Shown here: piece after piece, positions 44,319 to 57,564 of the stretch
Numbering within the stretch: the stretch's first letter is position 1
How the letters are laid out: every line of letters begins with the position of its first letter
NCBI RefSeq assembly: GCF_043290135.1
Contig: NC_134709.1
Location: 64,652,556 to 64,716,555, forward strand
Direction: 5' to 3'
DNA from: Rhipicephalus microplus
Taxonomy: Eukaryota > Arthropoda > Arachnida > Ixodida > Ixodidae
DNA: 64,000 bases
The notes under the pieces: model-generated
Databases searched by the model: none
Seen by the model: only the letters and a program-made list of their open reading frames with translations
What the model was told of the DNA's origin: nothing
Program-made: the position numbers and the translations under genes

Positions 44319-44474
44319 GCTGTCAAGGAGAAGCACGCCAAGATGACATCTTATGGAAGCGGCAGATCGGACCCCGAGCAAGTCATACGTCAGCGCAAGT
44401 TCCTGCGGCACGTCCACGCTGCCAACATCCTCAACATGGAACGGCTCGCCGGCCTCCACAACGGTGTGATGTAA
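44319..44474 (+). CDS. Cis-prenyltransferase, last exon
   Basis: Enters in phase 0 after CATTTTTCAG and encodes 51 residues ending LAGLHNGVM and TAA. AVKEKHAKMTSYGSGRSDPE begins a basic, charged tail like the C-terminal helix of DHDDS (which has about 80 residues after the LQFQ motif, against about 63 here). AATAAA follows at 44476-44481. One ambiguity: the stop lies in GTGATGTAAGAA, so GTAAGA could be a donor and the protein could continue in an unseen exon; no good continuation was recognised downstream. With the other five exons the confirmed coding length is 995 bases, close to the 333 codons of human DHDDS. Confidence 0.72.
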   Translation, partial: AVKEKHAKMTSYGSGRSDPEQVIRQRKFLRHVHAANILNMERLAGLHNGVM

Positions 44475-46789
44475 GAATAAAGTAGTATAGTGCATCGAAC
44501 TGTTGGAGTTTACATGCAGCGAAGCGGCTTCACATTTTTTTTTTTCATATTCCACCCATAAACAAGGACGTCGGTCGGCAGAACTCCTTCGAGAAAAAGG
44601 GGAAAAATGGCCTCTTATCTGCGTGCTACACTGAAAATCTCGTCGAACGACAATATTCTTCTGCCGGAGCTCGTGCAGAACCCTGGGCCACTGCCAGGTG
44701 GAACATGCACCATATCGTCAGCAGAGGGCTTTTGTGTGCATTGCGTCACAGTTTCAACGTAGCGTAAATAACACTATTGTCTATATAATTAAGTATGTAT
44801 GCATTTTCCATTAAAAGAACACACCACCTAATACTTACGTAGTGGTGTGGGGTTGGGCGTCATATACACGTAATATTTGCTTTTTGATCGAAAATGTTCT
44901 GTGGTCCTGAGGTTTCGTTGCAGTGTTCATCGGTTGGCGCTGTCGTCGTTTGTGGATTCTTAATTATTAACAGTGTTAGAAGGTAGCCCTCATCTAAATG
45001 GTTTCTTGTGAAGCTTCAGCAATTGATGTGGTTGCGCAAATAAAGGCAGGCCGAACAAAATTAACCCAATCAGTGCACCTATCTGCGAAATTGAGTGCTT
45101 CTAGAAATAAAATAATAAATTAGCGGAAACTTTTTACTCCCGTAAAAGGCATCCCGTCACGATATGTTTGCCAACGCAAAGCAGGTGACATTCGCGCAAC
45201 GCATGCTTTGTCCATTGTCAAAAGTACTACCATGGAGAATTACGTAACCTACACGTTTTAAACACTGCTAATGGTATAAGGTTTGAGAATGTATAATTTT
45301 ATGCCAGCAAAACTCAACGTCTTGAAGAGTGCATTTTAGAAGCTCGTTTCCTTTACCGAAGAGACCTTGAATTCTGCACAAACCTTTGCGATTCTGGGAC
45401 AGCGTGGCATATGATCAGAAAAGGTCTTGAGAAAGTCCAATGATTAGCATCCAAGACATTAGTTTCATTTATTATGAATTTTCGAATCAAGCAAGAGTAT
45501 TGTTTTTATTGTTTCTGTGAACAAAATAATACCTTTCAAAATTACAACAGAAATGAAAATGCATGGAATAATTATTCACATACGGGACTGTCAGTGCTGC
45601 AAATATGAACAGAAATAGAAATAGCTCTATAAAAAAACGAGTGAGTTTCGAAAACATCACGTTTTGCCAGAATGTTGAAAATGAGTTAAGTTGTGCAGAA
45701 TCAGAGATCAAGTGGGCTATTTCTCCATTACTGCTATGTGAGCTACGCCGCAAAATATTTCTGATACAAAGCTTGCGTCGCTGTTTGCATTATCTCGACT
45801 TCACGAAAACACACTCTTCGTAAAACAGTCGTCATCACCCGGCGATGCTTCTTGATTTTTTCTTTGTTCAATTATTTTCTTATTTCAGAACAATATGCAA
45901 TTATGCGTTATCTGGTCATGATGGCATAAGAGACAAAATTACGAGGAAACTCGGAAACACCAGGATACCACGTTTTTTTTTTTTCTTTCCTGGGATCGAG
46001 TGACCCCCTAGCATCACCCCGTTAGGATCGCAACAACCGCATCCTACCCCTTCAAACTGTTTACACCACCCTACCAGCTTACCTCCTACAAGACAGGCAC
46101 TAATTCTTAAACCACAACCATTCGTGAAACACTCCCACTCCCCATCGCGAATTGTCGAAAGCTCCTGGGAAGGACGTACAACTATTCCATGCTGCGACGC
46201 AAGCTCTTCCTCCAGCGGAACGAAACAGAAACAGGCTGGAATAATTGCTTGTTTTCCTGCGCAACTTACTCATCCAGTTTAGAAACTGCCTGGTAGGATA
46301 GAGCAAAATAGCGAGCAAAAACTCACTGCTCCCTTTTTTTGTTTTCGGAGTACACAGATCTACGAGGCAACGAATGCCGAAGCGTTGTATCCCCCAAATG
46401 TCACGAGATGGCGTGGTACATCCACTTCAAATTGGAGCCCCACTTTGAATATGATGCCTGACGTGGTTTCTCTTGCTCGCCGCAGCGCGCGAGGGAAACC
46501 CAGTAAGGAGGTGCACATGTTGCCGAAATCACGTTCATTTCTCGATTGCTCAAAAACTGACCAGCCTTTTAAAAAATAACCCATTATAGTGTTCATACAC
46601 TCCCACATCCATCAAACCATGCATAGAGGCTACGAATGCTGAATTGCTGTATGCCCAGTGTGTCACGAGATGGAGCCATGCGTTTCCTTTCAATGGTTCC
46701 GGGGCCTACTTTTGGGAACTCAGTGGTGTGCATGAGGTCAGAGGTGATATCAGGAATGGAGGTGAATCAAAGTAGTGCAAAAAGCCTTG
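44475..46789. other. 3' flank of the cis-prenyltransferase; anonymous DNA
   Basis: AATAAA at 44476 lies two bases after the stop. Otherwise no gene or repeat was recognised. T runs occur at 44528-44545 and 45974-45984. Confidence 0.5.
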
Positions 46790-47580
46790 TCAGAGTAGTT
46801 AATTTACGAAAACTGTCGTTTATTTACAAATTGCAGCTCATGATTTCTGAACTGGATACGGAAAGCTTAAAAGTAGGTCTGAAAAATATTATGCACAAAA
46901 CTAAAGTAAAGTGCAACAGTCTCGGCAGAAAACAGCACTATGCGATTGGTGGAGAGACGCTGAAAGTGGTAAAAAGTATGCCTGCTTAGGACAGGTAGTG
47001 ACCGCGCAACCAATACCATGAGAGTGAAATAACTAGAATAAAAAAGATGGGGTGGATCGCATTCGGCAAGCATTTTTAAATCATGAATGGTAATCTATCA
47101 CTAACCGTCAAGAGGAATGTATACAACATCTGTATTTTACCAGTACTTACGCACGTAGCAGGAACCTGGAGGTTTACAAAGAAGGTTAAGCTTAAATTGA
47201 GGACGCCGCAGCGAGCGATGGAAATGAAAATGATAGGCGTAACCCTAGGAAACAAGAAGAAAGCAGAGTGGGTGAGAGAGGAACCGGGTTTAGGGTATCA
47301 TAGTTGAAATCGAGAAGAATAAATGGACATGGGCCGGGCTCGTAGCACGTAGGCAGGATAACCACTGGTCATTTTGAAGGTAACTAACTTGATTCGCAAG
47401 GAAGGCAAACAGACGATGGGGAGACAGAAAGCTAGGGGGGCTGATGAGATTTAAAAGCTCGCAGGTAAAACGTGGCAGCAGAAGGCACCAGACAAACTTG
47501 ATTGGTGGATCGTGAGTGGGGATTTCGCCCTGAAGTGAGCAAAGTCAGGCAGATGAGGATAGTGATGATGAAGATGACCA
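46790..47580 (+). pseudogene. RTE LINE, 3' third
   Basis: The reading starts in the thumb-like region (QLMISELDTESLKVGLKNIM, HKTKVKCNSLGRKQHYAIGG), continues in other frames (IMNGNLSLTVKRNVYNICIL, TWRFTKKVKLKLRTPQRAME, RKKAEWVREE-like) and ends with a DDE/GAT-like tail (GATGAGGATAGTGATGATGA). Several frameshifts. It is the same family as 15600-17830 and matches it closely (GAAAACAGCACTTTGCGATA versus GAAAACAGCACTATGCGATT). Confidence 0.8.
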
Positions 47581-48642
47581 GTTGCGAAACTACGTTCCGA
47601 AACCCGGACATGCAGTTGGCCCAGTTTTTTGGGAGTTAGCAGAGTGTCGCACCATCTGGAAGCCACGACAAAGAACACAAATATAGCGTTCAATAGTGGG
47701 ACCATTGTTTCTGTTGTGGCTCCCGCTAATTTCGCTCTGCTGCTACTTAATACAAACTATTGAAAAAAAAACACTTTTTTTCTCGTTTTTTTTTTCAAAT
47801 TTTAGAAAAAAAATAAAAAAAGAAATAGTTTTTTATCCTGTTGTAACATTTTCTTGCGAAGTTTCAAAAGCGATAACTTTAAATATGCATACATAACAGA
47901 AATGAAAACTTACTTTCTTTTCACAATCGAACATGGTATTTAACAGTTTTAAGGCAAGCCAGAGCATCACCGCGAACTTATTTACCTCGCTATGAATGGT
48001 TGCGGCTTCCTAGAATTGTTATGGCAGTTAAAACAAAGAACTCCAAAATATCTACTTCGGCGTGGCTTCATCTGTGAAAATATAGATTATTATGGTAAAA
48101 AAAGATGAAGTTCGAACTCATATACAGAGTCAGTATGAGTGGCCTCATCTGCAGCTTTCTTCATCATGTCAAGATGTCGCATTGGGAAAAGCGCAGGTGC
48201 TGTTGCAAGGCTTACAGACAGCGAGTGCCCGTTTCCCGCCACCGGTCTCCTCGACACATCAAATATGAGCCCAGCCATTGCAGAATCTACATGCACATCG
48301 CTTTATAAGCGTACTTCCACCACTGGTCAGAAAGGTGCACGAGAAAAAGTAAAAACATGAACAATAACCCTGTACCAGGACATCAGAAACCGCCTCCAAG
48401 CTGACCACACCCGAACGACACAGACTCAAAATAGACTGACGCTGGAGCTGACTTTACGTGATGTCCATGGCGACTGGTTAGCCGTCATTTTGTGTTTTGG
48501 TATCATAGGCGAAGTTTTGGTTTCACGCTGAAAGCTTAGTGTTGCCTTAGCTTTATTTCTGTCGTTTTACCGCATGGAAATGTCCGCCCAATTTTCCAAC
48601 TGCGTGAAAAAAAGAAAAAAAAGTGCCAAAATTTTTCTGTTT
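47581..48642. other. Anonymous DNA
   Basis: No gene recognised. A- and T-rich runs at 47763-47835; a 70-codon pair of overlapping open frames at 48090-48360 has no resemblance to any family. Confidence 0.4.
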
Positions 48643-49152
48643 AAATGCGAATGCATTTCTGAGTCGGGGTATGTCAGGCGTCCGTCAGCGTCCACGAGCC
48701 AGCTGTTATCTCTCCGCTCTCACTCCCTTTCATAGAGCAAAATTTGCGAGCGCACGCACTTATCCTCGCCACTAGAAACTTATGCAGGTGGTGCGGGTGG
48801 AGTACCAGAGAGTGAGCGGAGAGGAGGAGCGCACTTTGGGATGTGAGGGCGCTCGCAACGTGGGAGCTCGGCGGAGCTCTTACCTGTATGAAGGCAGGGT
48901 AGGAGAGGGTAGTGCACTGCTTTGCCAATCCTTCTCTCGCCGTTCGTTCTCTTTCCTTCCTGCGCCATACTCTCCCGTCAATACGCTCCTACGTATATAT
49001 AAATTGCGAAAAGCGCACCTCACTCTCGACCGTTCGCTGGCGGATAAATGTGTAAATAAGTGTTAAGAGTACAATCTTCGTCTCGCCAATAATTTACGCC
49101 GTTAAAGTTACTACGTCATGTACTCTCGGCGCAATAAATGTATTCGCATTTT
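48643..49152. mobile_element. TIR element (MITE-like), about 510 bp
   Basis: The left end AAATGCGAATGCATTT (48643-48658) and right end, reverse-complemented AAAATGCGAATACATT (49136-49152), are inverted repeats of about 15 bases. The interior is moderately GC-rich with an internal inverted pair around CGCTCTCACT / AGAGTGAGCGGAG. No transposase. Confidence 0.55.
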
Positions 49153-49910
49153 ATAACGATTCTCTTCGGGGATGTGGGGGCGATTTATTTTCTGACTTCG
49201 CATCTCTAGCTGCTACTAGTGTCAGCGGCCATGTAGTAAAGCGGGGTAACACTGTGCATGGTACCAGTGATATGATACCGCGACGTTGCGATGGTGATTC
49301 GAAATGCGCTACCAAAATACGGACCACTAAACGTGATTTTATTTCAATACAGGCACTTACTTTTCACAAAAGTAGCCATACGAGGTTTTCAGACCTCTTT
49401 TTTAGCAATGAACATCGACTGAATATTTGTCTTTAGTGTCCCTTTCAGTTAACACCTGAATGAAGACACCAGAACGAATCGAGGATCTGTTCATTCTTTG
49501 GTTTGACTCATCTATAACAGGACATCAGATAATAAAGGTGAGACAAAGCATAGAAGATGTCATTTGTACTTTTCAACTAAAAGAGGCAAGAATGAGATAG
49601 TGGTAGGTCACAGTGGCAGAAAAAAATGCCAGGCAAAGTTCAGGTCACAATTTTTAGTCCTACCCTTTCCTTTTTTTTGCACTAATCTTATTTGTCCTAC
49701 ACTTTACTTAAAAAAGTACATAGCTTTATATTTGTTTTGTTATCAGCAGACTTCCTCCGGTACCATGTCAGATATCTCTAAGAAACGCCTATGCAATGGT
49801 TAAATGTAACGGCCTTCCACACACACTCATACACGCACACATTATTAACATTTTGTTAGTTAGCCGATGTCAATAATCCGCTTTTTACACTACCCGTGTA
49901 AATAAAAAAC

Positions 49911-49911
<1 letters not shown>
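49153..49911. other. Anonymous DNA
   Basis: No gene recognised. A short CACACACTCATACACGCACA run at 49818-49840 precedes the (TA)n block. Confidence 0.4.

Positions 49912-50003
<92 letters not shown>
49912..50003. repeat. (TA)n microsatellite
   Basis: About 46 uninterrupted TA units. Confidence 0.95.
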
Positions 50004-50005
<2 letters not shown>

Positions 50006-50200
50006 GAAAGAACTGTATACCTAAGGGCTCGTTTTTCCGTGTTTTAACACAATATTAATGAGATCTAACAGACAGTAATGCCAAGGAATGTACAGCGGAA
50101 GTTATTAGAACCAATGTTGGCATTACTGTCTGTTAGATCTCATTAATATTGTGTTAAAACACGGAAAAACAAGCCCTTATGTATACACTTCTTTACCTTA
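50004..50200. repeat. Hairpin: 64-bp inverted repeat with about 30-bp loop
   Basis: The arms 50020-50084 and 50115-50178 are reverse complements with very few mismatches (CTAAGGGCTCGTTTTTCCGT against ACGGAAAAACAAGCCCTTAT, then AACACAATATTAATGAGATC and its complement). The loop is about 30 bases around AGGAATGTACAGCGGAAGTT. Outside the arms GGGAAAGAACTGTATACCTA and TATGTATACACTTCTTTACC continue a weaker inverted match, so the full palindrome is near 190 bases and its left side runs straight into the (TA)n block. Confidence 0.9.
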
Positions 50201-50203
50201 TTT

Positions 50204-50423
50204 CATTGAACGAGGGTCTCGTAATGGCAAACTTGGTGTGTTTAGGTTGTATAAGAGGGACAATCAATCAGCTACCCGCTCATAATAAGTTCACGTGCTA
50301 CGTGACGCCAAACATGCGCATAAGAGTGTTTTCACACTCGTCGTTTGGCTTATAGATGGCGCTGACTGTCACTCCTACTTCTAAATTCACATATAAACCC
50401 AAAAAAGTGGATGGAGGGAAGAC
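50204..50423. other. Anonymous DNA
   Basis: Short stretch between the hairpin and a SINE head; nothing recognised. Confidence 0.4.
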
Positions 50424-50458
50424 CGCTGTGGTAGCTCAGTGGTTAGAGCATCGAACGC
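50424..50458 (+). repeat. SINE head cut by (TATAA)n
   Basis: GACCGCTGTGGTAGCTCAGT GGTTAGAGCATCGAACGCG has a perfect A-box (TAGCTCAGTGG) like a tRNA 5' half. The sequence then turns abruptly into the AT repeat, before any B-box. Confidence 0.7.
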
Positions 50459-50508
50459 GTTATATAATATAATATAATATAATATAATATAATATATATA
50501 TATAAGGA
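50459..50508. repeat. (TATAA)n microsatellite
   Basis: About eight TATAA units followed by TATATATATA. Confidence 0.9.
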
Positions 50509-50548
50509 AAGTTGAGTTATTCGAAACAGAAAAGCGATAGTGTTCATA

Positions 50549-50776
50549 TAATTTGTGGGGTTTAAAATTATAAAACCACATCGTGATTATAAAAGGCGCC
50601 GTGGTGGAGACCTCAGTACATTTCGACCACCTGGGCTTTCATAATGCGTTTCTCAATCTAAATACAAAGGCCTCGAGAATTTTCGTCTCTATCGAAAATG
50701 CGGCCGCAGCGGTGGGGAGTCGATGCCGTGAACAGCGGGTGAGCAGTCGAGCACCATATAAATTAGACAACCGTAG
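50549..50776 (-). repeat. tRNA-headed SINE, old copy
   Basis: The plus strand matches the reverse of the SINE at 35065-35308 in order: GGGGTTTAAAATTATAAAAC, GGCGCCGTGGTGGAGACCTC, TTTCGACCACCTGGGCTTTC, CTATCGAAAATGCGGCCGCA, then GGTGAGCAGTCGAGCACCAT and ATTAGACAACCGTAGTGGGG (head). Many substitutions. Confidence 0.75.
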
Positions 50777-50854
50777 TGGGGTTAACAGAAAAGCGAGCTG
50801 AAAAAGCAAGCACATTTCAAATGAGAAAATGTGTTCACGTTTAATGCTGAAGCG

Positions 50855-52939
<2,085 letters not shown>

Positions 52940-52999
52940 CTACATGCAAAGCATTTCTTAGCAAACTTCGGCTACTTTGAGCGTATCTATCTATCTATA

Positions 53000-53097
<98 letters not shown>

Positions 53098-55002
53098 GCC
53101 GCCTACGACATTTAGCTCTCCTGACTGTTACGATAATGGTAACAATATCAAAGTTGGTATGGCATAACATGACTGAATGAATAACATATTTGACTAATCA
53201 TAACATGAAAATCATGACATGGATGTCATGAATGTCATGATTTACATTACATTTCACTGCAGATATTGCGGTGGTTTCGTTAACATGGCATGTTGCAAAA
53301 CTGGTATGGCACGAGATGATTGTATGGCGAACACAAGCGACAGACCCTAACATGAAAATCATGACATACGTTTCATGTAAAAACATGACTACGTGCCAAG
53401 CTCATGATGCGCTTGCGGGCGTTTCGCTAGCGTCACATATGCCAAACTTGTATTACGGTACGTAAATGGGTGACGAAGGTATGTGACTGGTGCAAACATA
53501 ATAATCATGAGGTGCATGTCATGTAACATGACTACATGCCACGCTCATGACGCGCTGGTGGCCGTTTCGCTAACTTCACATGTACCAAACTGGGTATTGC
53601 GCGACGCGAACGGAAGACATAGGTAAATTACAAATGCAAACATGACCATCACGACATGTGTGTCATGTAACAACATGACTACATGACACGTTCATGATGC
53701 GCTCGTGGCCATTTCGCTAGCTCTACATGTGCCAAATTCGGTATCACGTGACGTCAATGGATGATAAAAGTATGTGATTGGTGCAGACATGATAATCATG
53801 AGATGCGCGTCATGTGAGACCATGACTACATGCCTCAGTCAAGGCGCCAATACACTTCGACGAGACGCGATGCACGTGCTCACCGGCGTTCATTTCGTCG
53901 GATCATGCCAGCGTTGCCACGCCACGCCCCAGTCCTGCCGTAGGCGCGCGCCGCACTGCGTTGCTTTGATGCATGCGAGTTTCAGCGCGTCTGGCGTCCC
54001 TACGTCACGAAAAGAGGGATACGCAGTGTTGTCTGGGTAACGCATCGGCGCGAGTTGCAGCATGTCGCATTTCGCGCTGGTTGCCATCGGGTCGCATGGA
54101 CGGATGCTGGTTGCGCCTGGCGTCAGAATATATAGAGTGCTCGCGCTTTGCTAGCGTAGCGTCGCTGTGCCCGGCGTTCGCGCGTGTCAACGCTACATTG
54201 GAGTATACTGGGTTGTTCATGATGCGCTGGCGGCTGTTTTGCTAGCTCCACATATAACGAATTTGGTGTTCCGTGACGTTATCGGATGACAAAATATAGG
54301 ACTGGTGCAAACATGATGATCTTGATACGCGTGTCATGTGAAAACATGACAACATACCATGCTTATAGCGTGCTCCAGGCCATTTCGCTAGCTCCCCATA
54401 TACTAAATTTGCTGTAACGTGACGTGAATAGATGACGAAGGTAAACGACGCATACAAACATGACAATCATGACACAGAAGCCATGTACGGCACCATTTAC
54501 TTCCACCTCGTAACGTTGGGCTGATTTCAAAGTAACATATAAACATTTCTCATTAGTGTTTCGCATATCATCGATTCGCACTGTACGTGGAGTCTGCCAA
54601 TTTTTGAAGTGTTAGAGAAACAAGAAACTTTATTGCAACACTTTTTATAATGTTTTGCCTAAAGGTTGTGTAGAGTACTTTAAATAAATGTAATTTCTGC
54701 GTGTCATCCTGTCACTTCTTGTCATCTGAGTTCAGGACAAAGTTAGAAATGTACCGTCTGCAGAGAGAAAGTATGGAGGCTTTTGGAAGATGGCTGAAAT
54801 GTGGTGTCTGTAAACCTGCTTTTCAAGGGTACTGGCTCGAGCTCACGTGTAAGTAACAGTGTCGCACGGCTTTGAAGTGTGCGGCCAAGGGACGGCTTTA
54901 AGCTCTCCCGTAGTAGAGTACCTAGAAAAAGGAGAAAATGTATAAAAATACAGATGCGAAATTTGCTTTCCTGGACTGAGCTTAACTTACTGCACTTTTT
55001 TC
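52940..55002 (+). repeat. 2.07-kb tandem unit, copy 2
   Basis: Same order as copy 1. The GC-rich middle begins GGCGCCAATACACTTCGACG at about 53843, 2,087 bases after its match in copy 1, and the two middles differ at only a few positions over about 400 bases. The outer sub-repeats are more diverged. Confidence 0.85.
52984..53097. repeat. (TCTA)n block of copy 2
   Basis: About 28 units with one TATA interruption near its start. Confidence 0.95.
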
Positions 55003-55046
55003 CTACATGCAAAGCATTTCTTAGCGAATTTCGGCTACTTTGAGCG

Positions 55047-55128
<82 letters not shown>
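55047..55128. repeat. (TCTA)n block of copy 3
   Basis: About 20 units. Confidence 0.95.
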
Positions 55129-56062
55129 GCCGCCTACGACTTTTAGCTCTCCTGGCTGTTACGATAATGGTATCGATATCAAAGTTTGTATGGCATAACA
55201 TGACAGAATGAAGAACATAATTGATTAGTCATAACATAAAAATCATCACATGGATGTCATGAATGTCATGATTTACATTACATTGCCCGGCAGGTACTGC
55301 GGTGGTTTCGTTCACATGGCATTTTGGTTCACATTGCATTGCGAACACAAGTGACCGATCGTAACAAGAACATCTATACATACGTGTCATGTAACACAAC
55401 ATGACAACATTCCACGCTCATGATACGCTGGCGGTCGTTCTGCTAGCTTCACTTATGCCAAATGTCGTCTTACGGCACGTGGATGGCTGACGAAGGTATG
55501 ATACTGGTGCAAACATGATCAACATGAGGTGCGTGTTATGTAACAACATGACTACATGCTACGCTCATGGTGCGCTCACGGCAGTTTTTCTAGCTTCACA
55601 TGTACTAAACTTGGTATTTCGCGAAGCGGACGGACGACATATGTAAATGAAACATCCAAACATGATATTCACGACATGCGTGTCCTATAACAACATGATT
55701 GCATGTCACACTCATGATGCGCTCGCGGCCGTTTTGCTAGCTTCACACATGCCCAATTCGGTGTTACGTGACGTCAATGGATGACGAAAGTAAGTGACTG
55801 GTGCAAACATGATAATCGTGAGATGCATGTCATGTGAGAACATGCAACAAGCCACAGTCAAGGCGCCGATATATTTCGACGTGACGTGGTGAGCGTGCTC
55901 GCCGGCGTTCATTTCGACGCTACATTTCGGCGTGGCGACGCTAGGCGCCGGTCATATACTCGCCGGCGCGTGCCACGCTGCGTTGCTTTGACGAATGCGC
56001 GTTTCGGCGCGTCCGGCGTCCCTCCGTCACGAAAAGAGGGAGACGCAGTGTTATCTGGGTAA

Positions 56063-56595
56063 AGGCTGTTTCAAATGCCGCGATTGCAAAGAAAAAAATC
56101 GTTCTGTTCGCTCCAATCGCTCTGTTCGCAACCGTCGCTAATGGCGGTTTCGTTTCACATGGACCGCGAACGGTCCGCGATTTTCGCTCTGCGACTGGAG
56201 CGGCCAGTTTTTGCCACCACTCATTGTGACAGACACGAATGTAAAGTAATAATATGTGCATTATGATATCATGAAGTTGCCGTGAACAGTAACGAAAGGC
56301 CCGCTTGTTTCGTCATTTAAGAACACTTTTTAGTCTGAATTCATTTTGAAATGCACAGCATCAGCCATTACCAAAACAATCACGTCGACTCTATTTCAAC
56401 GGCTTGGCCGGACCAACCCTATTTCGACGGGTCCCGACAAAAAAGTCGCTTCTGCCGCTGCGATCAGAGCGAAAATCTCCAACATGTCGGAAGCTCGCCG
56501 CGGACCGCTGCGGCGGCAGCGAACTGCCCTTTTTTTCACTGCGAGCGGATTCGCAGCCTGAAAATCGCTGCGTTTTGTATCATGTGAAACGGCCT
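56063..56595. mobile_element. PIF/Harbinger-like MITE, 533 bp, TAA duplication
   Basis: The ends are AGGCTGTTTCAAATG and, reverse-complemented from the right, AGGCCGTTTCACATG: 15-bp terminal inverted repeats with two mismatches. TAA flanks it on both sides (56060-56062 and 56596-56598). Copies 1 and 2 of the tandem unit show the uninterrupted site (TCTGGGTAACG), which proves insertion and fixes the 3-bp duplication. A 3-bp T-x-A duplication is typical of PIF/Harbinger. No transposase inside; the open frames on both strands do not resemble one. Confidence 0.8.
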
Positions 56596-57365
56596 TAACG
56601 CGTGGGTGCGAAATACAGCATGTTGCATTTCGCAGCGGTTGCCGTCGGGCCGCGCTGACGGGCGCTGGTCGCGTCGGTCGCGCCTGGCGTCAGACTATAG
56701 AGTGCTCGCGTTTTGCTAACGTAGCGTCGCTGTGCCCAGCGTGGGCGCGTGTCAAGGCTATATTGGAGTTTATTGGGCCCTTCATGATGCGCTCGCGGCC
56801 GTTTTGCTAGCTCCACATATACCAAATTTGGTGTTGAGTTACGTCAATGAATGACGAAAGTATACGACTGGATCCAACATGATAATTCTGACGCGTGTCA
56901 TGTAAGAACATGACAACATACCACGCTCATAGCGTGCTCGTGGTCCTTTCGCTAGCTCCTCATATACTAAATTTGGTATCACGTGACGGTTATAGATGGC
57001 GAAGGTAAACGACACATCCAAACATGATAATCATGACACGGGAGTCATGTACGGCATCATTTAACTCCACCTTGTAACGTTGTGATGATCTTAAATTGAC
57101 ATATCAACCTTTCTCATTCGTGCTTCGCGTATCATCGATTCCCGCTGTACGTGGAATCTGCCTTTTTTGGCGAAGCACGCAGTAATCATGGTTGCCCACC
57201 GTTCTTCTCAACGAAAGCGCACTCATGCTATGACACGGGAGGCAAAGAAACAAGGAAAAGCGTAAGGGCATGTGCGCGGGGACTTGTCGAATTGCTGTCA
57301 TCGTGTAGTGATTGACCGACATCTCGCCTTCACAGCAAGCATCAAGCTTCTAGTGAACATTCTTC

Positions 57366-57564
57366 ACATACATACATACATACATACATACATACATACA
57401 TACATACATACATACATACATACATACATACATACATACATACATACATACATACATACATACATACATACATACATACATACATACATACATACATACA
57501 TACATACATACATACATACATACATACATACATACATACATACATACATACATACATACATACA
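57366..57564. repeat. (ACAT)n microsatellite
   Basis: About 49 perfect units; one of the longest pure repeats in the window. The Ile/His/Thr-Tyr and Met/Tyr/Val/Cys open frames here are artefacts. Confidence 0.95.

Larger units (their letters stand above)
55003..57170 (+). repeat. 2.07-kb tandem unit, copy 3, truncated and interrupted
   Basis: Begins like copy 2 (CTACATGCAAAGCATTTCTT), has its own (TCTA)n and sub-repeats, and a more diverged GC-rich middle at 55862. That middle is split by the 533-bp element at 56063-56595. The copy ends near GGAATCTGCCTTTTTT and lacks the AT-rich end segment of copies 1 and 2. Confidence 0.8.
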
